A stretch of 29,223 nt of DNA, from assembly GCA_032718475.1 (NCBI GenBank), contig JAUCBJ010002635.1, positions 1-29,223 of the forward strand, in the 5' to 3' direction. This DNA comes from Nemertoderma westbladi (Eukaryota; Xenacoelomorpha; Nemertodermatida; Nemertodermatidae). A model generated the notes under the pieces. It saw only the letters and a list, made by a program, of their open reading frames with translations. It was not told the origin of the DNA and made no database searches. Within the stretch, counting starts at the first letter, position 1, and each line of letters starts with the position of its first letter. Shown here in pieces: positions 20,665 to 29,223 of this stretch. The translations under genes were made by a program, and so were the position numbers.

Positions 20665-21384
20665 TCACAACAAATCCCAAGCTTCCTCAAACCCGGTACA
20701 AACTTTAGCACAAGTCAGCGCGGCTGACAGTGCGTAACTACACACAGAAACGGATTGGTCTATGTAGGGAGCCGTTACCGAGCCGTGAGCCATCGCTCCG
20801 ACAACTAAAACAACCGGTCCGTCAGTAGCCAGTTCCCTTGGTACAACCTGGCGGTCCGCCTTGTGGGACAGGCAGACTCTAGGCACGCCTGTCGGTAGGT
20901 GATCAGTTACAGGATTCTTTATAACCTTTAATAATTGTATCGGACCGTCGGCCGATCGAACTTTTAATTTGTGTAAAAGTTGAACCATTAAACCGCAGAA
21001 TCGGTCAAAAGTTCGAGGTATTCGAGTTTGCGGGTGGACTTTAATCAATATATTTCGCGCCGTGTGTATGTAAACTTCTAGTTTGCCGACTTTGTTCAGC
21101 GGACTGTCCATTAACATGAGTAACGACTGATGCGTTATATCCGGTCGACATTCGGCCGGGTCTCGCTTCACTTTCTTCATTAGATGACGGTGACGGTCGC
21201 AGTTTAACAGCTCGAAATCCTGGCCGACTTTAATCGTCTCCAGGGATGCGTGCTCGAGGATTACTATCAAACGCTTTTCCATTTCCTTGTCGTGCAACGA
21301 TTTAAAGTGTTTTGGTATCTGAGCGTCTTGGGTTTCGTTGTCATCACCTTTTGGACCCCGATATCGTTTTAGTGATTTGGCCAT
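20665..21384 (-). CDS. EMG1: EMG1/NEP1 18S rRNA pseudouridine N1-methyltransferase
   Basis: A complete 239-residue single-exon frame starts at ATG 21382-21384. NEP1/EMG1 is a SPOUT-fold, AdoMet-dependent nucleolar enzyme. It methylates a conserved pseudouridine of 18S rRNA and is needed for 40S subunit assembly. The signature segments are all present: 'RLIVILEHASLETIKVG' (38-54), 'FELLNCDRHRH' (57-67), 'RPDITHQSLLMLMDSPLN' (80-97), 'YIHTARNILIKVHPQTRIPR' (105-124), 'FDRFCGLMVQLLHKL' (126-140), 'ADGPIQLLKVIKNPVTDH' (145-162), and the knot and AdoMet segments 'VLVVGAMAHG' (192-201) and 'YALSAALTCAKV' (217-228). Length equals the family norm (about 240). Animal orthologues usually have introns and this copy has none, so an intron-loss gene or an intact retrocopy are both possible. 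A candidate AATAAA lies at 20333-20338 on the minus strand, about 330 bp downstream. Confidence 0.96.
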   Translation of the reverse strand: MAKSLKRYRGPKGDDNETQDAQIPKHFKSLHDKEMEKRLIVILEHASLETIKVGQDFELLNCDRHRHLMKKVKRDPAECRPDITHQSLLMLMDSPLNKVGKLEVYIHTARNILIKVHPQTRIPRTFDRFCGLMVQLLHKLKVRSADGPIQLLKVIKNPVTDHLPTGVPRVCLSHKADRQVVPRELATDGPVVLVVGAMAHGSVTAPYIDQSVSVCSYALSAALTCAKVCTGFEEAWDLL

Positions 21385-21520
21385 TTTAATTTTGCTACTA
21401 TATACCTATACTTTCTTTTTACTGCAGAAGGCCTACTGCTGTACTGCAGTACAGAACTCAGATACTAATCTGCTAATCAGACTCTACAGCAAACTGGAAA
21501 AAACTGAATACAAGCAGGTG

Positions 21521-21631
21521 TTTGAAAAAGGTGGACTGGACACAGAAAACATGGACAATGGACAGACCAATCAGAAACGTATTAAGAGAAGCAGTTTGTA
21601 GCGATTGGGCTGTCCACCTTTTTCAAGTTTT
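21521..21631. mobile_element. Short MITE copy 1, with CCAAT boxes
   Basis: The terminal inverted repeat GAAAAAGGTGGAC (left, 21524) faces GTCCACCTTTTTC (right, 21613), giving a hairpin of about 110 bp. The interior holds GACCAATCAGAAACG and an inverted GCGATTGGGC. It lies about 140 bp upstream of the EMG1 start codon. Confidence 0.7.
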
Positions 21632-21663
21632 CGCTTTCTTAATTACATAATTGGGAAATTGTC

Positions 21664-21786
21664 TGTTTCAAAAAGGTGGACTGGACACAGGCACATAAAA
21701 CAGAGATAATTTAGTCTGACCAATCAGAAACGTATTAAGCAATGCTGTTTTGTAGTGATTGGACTGTCCACCTTTTTAAGGTTTCA
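21664..21786. mobile_element. Short MITE copy 2, with CCAAT boxes
   Basis: Tandem neighbour of the copy at 21521-21631. It has the same termini (CAAAAAGGTGGACTGGACAC and GGACTGTCCACCTTTTT) and the same GACCAATCAGAAACGTATTA core, with a different spacer in the left half. The two copies share orientation. Confidence 0.7.
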
Positions 21787-21802
21787 ATTATCTATCTATA
21801 AT

Positions 21803-22970
21803 GGTAGGTGCTAAAATACACAACGAGCAACAATGAGCAACAACGAGCAACAATTAATAATGAGCAACAACGAGCAACAACGAGCAATAATAAAAGTACA
21901 ACAACGAGAAACAATGAGCAACAACGAGCAACAATGAGCAACAACGAGCAACAATGAGCAACAACGAGCAACAATGAGCAACAACAAGCAATAATAAAGT
22001 ACAACAACGAGTAACAATGAGCAACAACGAGCAACAAACGAGCAACAATGAGTAACAATGAGCAACAACGAGCAACAAACGAGCAACAATGAGTAACAAT
22101 GTGGAATACGTAAAGATTTTGTATGCACACTAAACCGCGCGCGATGTTATATCAATTGCTTCACAGCAAAATCTAATGATAATAGTGTCTACTTGTCCAG
22201 AGGAAATAATGTAAAATCTTATTGGTTTATTACGTTTGAGGATGCCCGTAATAGTGAAAACGGAAACAGACATACAGGAATAATTGTTGGACGTTGTTGT
22301 TCGTTGTTGCTCGTAGTTGCTCATTGTTGCTCGGTGTTGCTCGTTGTTGCTCATTGTTTCTAGTTGTTGCACTTTATTATTGCTTGTTGTTGACCATTGT
22401 TGCTCATTGTTGCTCGTTGTTGTACTTTATTATTGCTCGTTGATGCTCATTGCTGCTCATTGTTGCCCGATGTTGCTCATTGTTGCTCGTTGTTGTACTT
22501 TATTATTGCTCGTTGTTGCTCGTTGTTGCGCTCATTGTTGTTCGTTGTTGCTCATTGTTGTTCGTTGTTGCTCATTGTTGTTCGTTGTTGTACTTTATTA
22601 TTGCTCATTGTTGCTCGTTGTTGCTCATTGTTGTTCATTGTTGCTCGTTGTTGTACTTTATTATTACTCATTGTTGCTCATTGTTGTTCGTTGTTGCTCG
22701 TTGTTGTACTTTATTATTGCTCGTTGTTGCTCATTGTTGCTCGTTGTTGCGTTCATTGTTGTTCGTTGTTGCTCATTGTTGTTCATTGTTGCCCGTTGTT
22801 GTACTTTATTATTACTCATTGTTGCTCATTGTTGTTCGTTGTTGCTCGTTGTTGTACTTCATTATTGCTCGTTGTTGCTCATTGTTGCTCGTTGTTGCTC
22901 GTTGTTGCTCATTGTTGCTCATTGTTGCTCGTTGTTGGTCATTGTTGCTCGTTGTGCATTTTAGCACCTA
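21803..22970. mobile_element. Foldback element with minisatellite arms
   Basis: The ends TAGGTGCTAAAATACACAAC (left) and GCATTTTAGCACCTA (right) are inverted copies. Each is followed inward by a tandem array of 10/20-bp units CAACAACGAGCAACAATGAG, running as plus on the left (21823-22100) and as its complement on the right (22290-22955). A recurring TGTACTTTATTATTG insert marks a higher-order period in both arms. About 180 bp of unique sequence lies at the centre (22106-22285). The long hydrophobic Cys/Leu-rich open frames over both arms are repeat artefacts. The architecture recalls Drosophila FB elements. No transposase or clear target duplication is visible. Confidence 0.82.
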
Positions 22971-22971
22971 C

Positions 22972-23135
22972 AATATATAATCCGCATGCTTGAAGCAGCT
23001 GCATTAAGAATACCATGCCGGGCTGTCGACAAAATTGCGCCGCCACAACTCCATCACCCTTGACTTTCGCAAAGATTATCCGCAACTTCAACGCCAGTTT
23101 CTTCTCAAAGAGCCGTCTCAAAGAAAGTCATGGTC
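22972..23135 (-). other. Unidentified short frame, possible exon fragment
   Basis: A minus-strand frame of about 60 codons, with segments 'KKLALKLRIIFAKVKGDGVV' and 'GMVFLMQLLQACGL', ends inside the neighbouring foldback element. The only upstream ATG in range (23128-23130) is in another frame and stops after eight codons. Composition is protein-like but no family is recognised, and it may be a truncated exon next to the transposon. Confidence 0.2.
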
Positions 23136-23284
23136 TTCAATAGGGTTGGTGCGCGGAAAAATTGTTGGGCTAGAAACAATTGAATAAGGGGTAACAAGGT
23201 GCCCTGAATCGAGTGGCGTGGGGTGATTGTTGTAAAAAAAACGGCGGGTTTAAGTAAGAGCGGGAAGCCAATTTTGAAAATCGG

Positions 23285-23335
23285 CTGTGATTGGCTGCTA
23301 CAAATTTGACGTCACTACAAAGTGCTCTGATAATT
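23285..23335. promoter_or_regulatory. CCAAT box plus CRE-like palindrome
   Basis: GTGATTGGCTGC (inverted CCAAT) is followed 13 bp later by TGACGTCA, a full CREB/ATF palindrome. Such spacing is seen in CCAAT/CRE promoters, but no secure gene is attached on either side. Confidence 0.25.
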
Positions 23336-23599
23336 TCTTAGATTGTTTTCTATGGAGGGTGATTTTAGACCCATTCAAATTTCAGATACACATTTAATCT
23401 CAATAATTTCACACGTGGCTTATATCAATTGAAATCGGAGAGTCCTGCGTGTACTTTGACACTATAATTAATTAAATTCATGGTGATCAACATTGATAAA
23501 ATAAATCAATTCACAATTAAAAACTCGCAGATTGCCTGACCGGTATGCAGCCACTCAACCACTCTGAAAACCAACAAACAAACGAATTCAACTAGTAGT

Positions 23600-25390
23600 C
23601 TAGTACGAATGGGAGAAACTTTGAAGTACTTCAGACAATGGATGAAGACCAATCCACCGATTCAATATACCAGAATATAATAACAGCCCACACGGAATCA
23701 GCTAAGAGGCATATCCCCCAGAAACCCAAACGAAACAGTATGTGCCATGGCAAAACTCTGAGGTTACTTGTAAGAGAGAAGATCTTAAGATAGCCTACAA
23801 AGTTAAAACCGAACAACCGAAAACATTAACAAGGTTGAGAAAGCTAAGGACGATCTTAAATTGGCCTACACCATCAGCCAGGAAAAGTACATACAGGACA
23901 ATATTGAAGAAATTACAACTGCTCACATACAGCAACAATCAAGACTTACCTGGCAAACTGCAAATGAGGTATCTAGTCGGAATAGTTGTGCTGATGAGCG
24001 CCTAAGAGCTTACAGTCCTGAAGAAAATGTCGGGAAATGTAAAGATCACCTCAGCAACTTGCTTGAGCAGCCACCAAACATCGAGGTCAGTCTTACAAGG
24101 AAAATATATGACAAGACCGGAAGACCCCACCTATAGAAACAGGGGACTTCACACCTGCCGAATTCCAAAGAACCAAAAAGAATGTCCAATCATAAAACGA
24201 GTGGATTAGATGAAATCCCTGCAGAGGTATGGAAAACAGGAGTGTTAAACCCATTATTGGATGTTTGCAACCGGATGTTGAAAGGGGAAAAGCCACCATC
24301 AATTTGGACTAAAGGTCAACTAAAGCCTCTCACCAAGAAAGGAGACTTCGATATACAAACAAACTATCGTGTTATCTGTCTGCTTGTGGTAGCTGCGAAA
24401 ACATACAACAAAATTATTCTATATAGAATTAGGGCACACATAGAGAAACTGTGACGTGAGAGCCAAAACAGATTTCGACCAAATAGATCATCAATAGCTT
24501 ATATACTTGTGCTGCGGAGACCGATTCAGGGAATTAAGTCAAAGAATCTCCCCGCAGTCCTGACATTTGTAGATTTCAAGATAGCATTCGACTCCATCCA
24601 TAGAGGTAATATGCTGAAAATCCTAAGAGCTTATGGACTACCAGAAGTAATTGGCGCTGCCATTGGCTTGGATTGTTATATTGTGACACAGAACTGCTCA
24701 CGTACTCTCACCAGAGGAGCGCTATTACTATTTGTAATTGTACTGGATTACGCAATCAGGACGGCCACAAAGGGTGAAGATCTGTGATTCCCATTACAAA
24801 TCGTATAAGTAGTAGATATCCGGCAACTACAGTCACATACACCGACTTTGCGGATGACATCACCCTGCTCTCTAATATGCTAGCAGATACACAGCTTTTA
24901 CTGAATAAAGGGGAGAAGGCTGCTAAGAAGGTTGGATTGCATATATATGCTACCAAGACCGAATTCATGACTTTTAATTCGGATGGAAATTTGAAAATAA
25001 TGGATAATAATCAACTAAGGAAGGTTGACGACTTCCAGTACCTTTGATCATGGATAAAGAGTAGAAAAAAGACAGAAGTTAGGAAAGCAAATGCCTATTA
25101 AAACTTAAAGCAAATGGAAATCAGTCACCTCTGCAGGCATCTGAAGACCAAATTATTTCAAGCCGCAGTGGAAAGTGTACTCTTATACGGGGGTGAGACC
25201 CGGACACTTACGAAATCATTTGAACAAATAATTGATGGTTGCTACACAAGACTTCTAAGGAAAGCCCTAAACATCAGCTGGAGACAACACATGACAAACC
25301 CCGAGCTTTATGGTACAATACCACATGTATCATCCACCCTCCGTGAACGCAGTGTGGCGGTAACAATTAGAAAGGGACCTATTGATATTT
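23600..25390 (+). pseudogene. RTE-type LINE, RT portion, decayed
   Basis: Successive blocks in shifting plus frames follow the order of RTE-like LINE polyproteins after the endonuclease. They are 'HTESAKRHIPQKPKR' near 23690, 'ISQEKYIQDNIEEITTAH' near 23880, 'SRLTWQTANEVSSR' near 23945, 'TSGLDEIPAEVWKTG' near 24205, 'RFRPNRSS' near 24475, 'TFVDFKIAFDSIHRGNMLKI' near 24570, 'LLLFVIVLDYAIRTA' near 24725, catalytic FADD at 24846-24857, 'VESVLLYGGETRTLT' near 25160 and 'RKALNISWRQHMTNPELYG' near 25260. Stops or frame changes occur at about 24135, 24452, 24787 and 25047. The VLQGD-type block is not recognisable near 24700. The endonuclease is absent and the 3' end breaks off near 25390. It is not functional. 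Confidence 0.9.
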
Positions 25391-27585
25391 TTCATAGTTC
25401 TGAGAAAAACGCATCTAAAGATTGGAAATTTTTCTGCAATAAATCAGCTGATAAAAATCTTGTTATGAGCGAAATTCTAATTAGTGTTTATCTTTTCTGT
25501 TTTATCTGTTTTGGGTTTTACTAGTTTTTATGTTATAGTTTTGTAACTCTATCTTAAATTATGGAAGTGAAATTTAATTCTTTAACCGAATACTATGCAT
25601 ATTAGCAGATCTGGAAGAACTTGAGGAGCTTGTTGGTATCGATAATACTGATAAATTTCTGTTTATTTCAGGACAGTACTACCACTACCGGCACCACGGT
25701 ATGTATAGTACTACGTTTTGGTAATATACTATAATTCATAAACTTTAAGCCAGATGTTATCAGCAAACATCATTCTGCTATTAGCAAAGCAGAATACTGA
25801 ACAAAGAAATCTCAAAAACGTGGCATAAAACTAAAATGGCTCACAATTAAGAATCTCAGAATTCCATAGAATCCTGCACCATGGTGATTTATATAGCAAC
25901 TTCCAATCAGAAGCTTAGTTACCGGCATTGTTTACTAGAGTTCAGCAGTGAATCAAGAATATAAACAACGACTCTTATTGGTCGTATTATGTACATGTAT
26001 ACCAGAATTGAACACGTCGGGGCGTGTGGATTTTTGGGGAATCTTACTTAGATTATTCAGTCAGTTCTATAAATCTTATCTAAATATTCAATTAGTTTTA
26101 TGGCTTTGGAGTAGAACAGCGCATTGTTAATAAAATGTGCGTTTTAGTCACAAAAGCTTTAACAGACAAATATGACAAATACTGACTAAATGACAAATAC
26201 TATTACATACTGTAGTTACCAACATCACTCAAAATAATGAATATTTTATTATTTTACTATTATTATTATAATATTTTATTTATTGTAAACTATATTAGTA
26301 ATATATGGACCTGTGGCCCACAGTGGCCACTGAAATGCCAATATTGGTAACCATTTAACAGCAAATTAATGTGCCGTGAGATTCCATGGCAAATGTATTA
26401 TATTCATATTGCATATTGGACGAAAATCAGTCATATAGTATGCTGAATAATGTAGTACAGTACGTGACAGTACTACAGTTGTAGTACACGCCGCGGCAAA
26501 CACATTTGCACGGGTTTCTCGCTGCAAATAGCGACGGTAAATACAATTTACGTGTAAGTCATAACAAATTCTCACGGCAAATAAACCCAATAGGAATAAC
26601 AGTAAATTTTGTGGGTGTTATTGCTGCCAATGTGAGTCACCGTAATATGGTAATCAGGTAGCCCTAATATGCAATATATGCCGGACTATTATAACGGAGT
26701 TTAAACTGCTTAACGAGTTGATCTACGTTAACTAACTCATCACTTTTATTCATTCGAGTTGACAATATATCGGAAACTTAAATTTATTCAATGGATTGCA
26801 AATTCGCGACGACAGAATAAGTGTTGGAGTTGTAACGACTGTACAGTTTTCTCTTTGACCCTTATTGCATGTACACACACAGATAATCCCTGATTACTCT
26901 TCGATAATAGGATTACAGGAATAGGTAAGCTTTTCATTATAAATGAGCTCGTGTGTCGCATATTATTAGATGATTCCTTTCAAAGGCTGTGAATGGAGAT
27001 GCCTTGAGATGAAATGGAGAGGTTGAAAGAAGGCATGTCATAATACCACACGCAAAATGCATTGAAGACTTTCTTTTTGAACTCTAAATTCTCAACTTTA
27101 CTTTATACAATATTTATTTATATATATTATTAATTTAAAAAAGAAAAAATATTCTGAAAATTAGAAATTTAGAAATAGAAAAATATTTCTTATAGATTAA
27201 TCTCTATTATTGAGTGATATAAATGGCCTACTGTCATAACGAGGTAGTCCTACATACAGTACAGTAGTTATATTAAAAATAGACTTTTTAGAATTAAGTA
27301 GAATTAAAAATGAAATAGAATTAGATAAGAAAATAGAAAGAATTAAAGAAAGAAAGAATTATAGAAAGAAAGAATTAGAATATAAGTTTTTTTTTAATGG
27401 CCTACTATAATAACGTATTATGACTATAGTAATATGACTTCATTGCAACATTAAAAAAAAATATTGTGTTCTAGAACATTAGCTAATCGACTAGCTAGTA
27501 AATTTTCAGAACATGATTTTTTATATATTAACATTTTTTTTTAATTTCAAAAAAATGTTAAAAATCTTTTTAATTTCTGAGGTCA
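25391..27585. other. Intergenic stretch, no gene recognised
   Basis: AT-rich sequence with A/T-only runs at about 26230-26310 and 27110-27200, a purine-rich AGAAAGAATTA-type simple repeat at about 27285-27385, and a GTTCTAGAACATTAGCTA fragment at about 27470 resembling the hairpin element at 16694-17652. The stretch at 26470-26590 is richer in CpG but has no protein-like frame. Confidence 0.45.
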
Positions 27586-27589
27586 GGTC

Positions 27590-29223
27590 AGGTATTCCAG
27601 GTCATTGATTCAAGAAAACTTGCCACCTCCATGCAGCATAAAGGAAGTGCCACCTGTAGCTGCATAGACCCTCTTACTAGGGCAAATCTGGTCCTGTAAC
27701 TAGGACCCCCTTCGTTCTGGGATAAGGACGCCGTTGGTCCTGGATTAAGGACCCATATACTTGGCTGCAGGGGTATATGGCTTGGCCAGGCAGGTGATGA
27801 TCTACCAATGGCTGGTCAGGAGTGGTGTTCTCATGTCCACTCTGAGTGCACTTCACTGCAACCTGCACCTGGCAGCAGGGGTACAGGGCATGACCCAGCA
27901 GATGAGCTGCACAGCCAATGGTGGGTCATGTGTGCCAGAGTAGATATGGGTTGGTCCTCATATCTGACTCCACTGCGACACCCACCCTGTGGAATGGCAA
28001 ACCAGGGTGTGGTGTTTGCCCCAAAAGCTGACTCGGCAAAAAAGCCCCCCCCCCCCCCCCCCCCCAACCCCCACTATAGATTACATTAGTAATGCGGAGG
28101 TCCGGCCACTAGAGGCCAGTGGAATTACCGGACACAATCGGCCTCACAGGCGTCAGTTATCTCCTGACCGGCTGCCTGTCTCACCCCCTACTGGAGAGAG
28201 AGCAGCCAACAATTCTTTGAGTCCCTTTCCTGATGACCTTTCTGGCCCAAACCCTGGTTCACCAGGGATGCCAGATTGTGAGGGGGAGATGGATTCTGGA
28301 GTTGGAGGCTACTCTCATGTTCCACCCCGACCAACAAAGCCATTCGTGAATCTGAGGCGAATCACTAAACTAGCCTCAGTAAACACCCTAACACTCGGGT
28401 CCCCAATGCGACAAGATGAGCTGACTGCCTTGCCAAATAAGCTTTCTCTTAGCGCAGTGGGTGTTCAAGAGCACCGAATGCAGACTGGACAGAATGATGA
28501 GGTTCTGATTAAGGACATGGGGGGCGGTTGGCGACTCGCCCTCGCATCAGCAGATGATAGTGGCAATGGTGGAATTGGTCTATTGATGAATCCAACTGCA
28601 CATGCAGCATTGGACAAAATAGACCAAATCTCTAACCGCATCATCCGTTGCCACTTCTCATGTTCTGGAAGACTGGCAAGTTTCCTAATGTGGTTCAGAT
28701 TGTGTGCTACTCTCCAACTAGTGTTGCCCCTGTAGAGGAGGTGGACAATTTCTACCACAATCTACAAGCAGCTACTGATGGAGTGGATCAGCATACATTC
28801 TTAACATTCCTGGGAGACTTTAATGCAAGTTTGCATCAAACACCTACATCGCCCTGGGTCTATAGCAATAGTGTTAACCGAAATTCCGTCCATCTTCTGG
28901 ATTTTATCTCTGGAAATGGATTGTTTTCGGCTGGAACCCAGTTCAAGAAGCGAACTGGAAAGCTATGGACTCATAGTGGACCCAGTGGTCACAAGTCCCA
29001 GATAGACCATATTATGTTTCGTAGGAAATACAGGAGCTCTATAAAAGACTGTAATGCATTTACACTTCGACCCTTCTCCAGTGGTCACCGCCTTATTGTG
29101 GCCAAGGTAAGACTTAGTCTGCGTGTTAGCAGAACAACGAAATCTGCCTTGCCGTGGCATGACTGGTCCTCTCTGTTGCAACAGCCAAGTGTGAGATCCA
29201 GCTTCACACTACAGCTGAGCAAC
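27590..29223 (+). pseudogene. RTE-type LINE 5' half with APE-like endonuclease, runs off the window
   Basis: A GC-richer leader (27590-28330) with a run of 21 C (28045-28065) precedes an apurinic-endonuclease-like domain. Blocks seen are 'ITKLASVNTLTLGSPMRQDE' near 28360, 'LSLSAVGVQEHRM' near 28445 and 'GNGGIGLLMNPTAHAALDKI' near 28565. After a frame change near 28680 come 'VVQIVCYSPTSVAP' near 28690, GDFNA at 28813-28827, 'NSVHLLDFISGNGLFSAGTQ' near 28890, 'QIDHIMF' at 28999-29019 and 'SGHRLIVAKVRLSLR' from 29080. This order matches the target-nicking endonuclease of RTE-type LINEs. The usual S-D-H motif reads S-G-H, and the early W-N motif reads V-N. With the frameshift, these make it inactive. 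The RT half would lie beyond the right edge. Confidence 0.85.

Noticed and set aside
22317-22993. Long Cys/Leu/Val-rich open frames (up to 215 codons) in three overlapping frames
   Set aside because: They arise from GTTGTTGCTC-type tandem repeats that lack stops in all frames; no non-repetitive coding sequence is present.
26366-26590. 74-codon minus-strand frame
   Set aside because: No motif, no start context and no neighbouring gene structure; consistent with chance in this stretch.
27989-28350. Proline-rich N-terminal part of the frame before the endonuclease
   Set aside because: The proline block is a 21-base C homopolymer; the upstream portion shows no conserved motif and is probably the element leader.

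Overview
The window looks like nuclear DNA of a marine invertebrate animal. It is AT-rich, has intron-containing genes, and is dominated by non-LTR retrotransposon relics, foldback and MITE-like DNA elements and minisatellites. No bacterial gene layout is visible. The recurring palindrome TAGGCCTA, the RTE- and CR1-type retroelements and a fibrinogen-related lectin would suit a tunicate, echinoderm or other invertebrate deuterostome, but the phylum is inference and is not settled by the sequence.

Only two host genes are convincing, both on the minus strand. EMG1/NEP1 (20665-21384) is a complete, intronless 18S rRNA pseudouridine methyltransferase involved in ribosome biogenesis. About 1.1 kb downstream of it lies a two-exon gene for a secreted fibrinogen-related protein. 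Its signal-peptide exon (19456-19560) and its FReD exon (11008-11658) join in phase 0 across a 7.8 kb intron. The FReD has lost all the conserved cysteines.

Region by region: 1-1000 holds a foldback element with near-identical arms. 1870-2895 holds a minus-strand LINE reverse-transcriptase relic visible only by reading through stops. 4930-5245 holds an RTE-type 3' fragment. 5926-9745 is a nested locus: a 14-bp-period minisatellite is split by a CR1/jockey-like LINE (minus), and the LINE is split by a 488-bp piggyBac-like MITE with a TTAA duplication. 9746-11007 is the 3' flank of the lectin gene. The intron (11659-19455) contains a 66-bp minisatellite, a ~2.2 kb segment bounded by long inverted repeats and carrying an unidentified open frame, diverged duplicated segments, a 0.96 kb hairpin element and a 31-copy 33-bp satellite that starts 12 bp from the exon-1 splice donor.

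Right of EMG1 are two short MITE copies carrying CCAAT boxes, then a foldback element whose arms are minisatellites (21803-22970), an unidentified short frame, an RTE-type RT pseudogene (+, 23600-25390), 2 kb with no recognisable gene, and the 5' half with endonuclease of another RTE-type element that runs off the window end.

Nothing here resembles an operon or defence system. The unusual content is the cysteine-free lectin, the intron packed with hairpins and repeats, and several apparently uncatalogued inverted-repeat elements.
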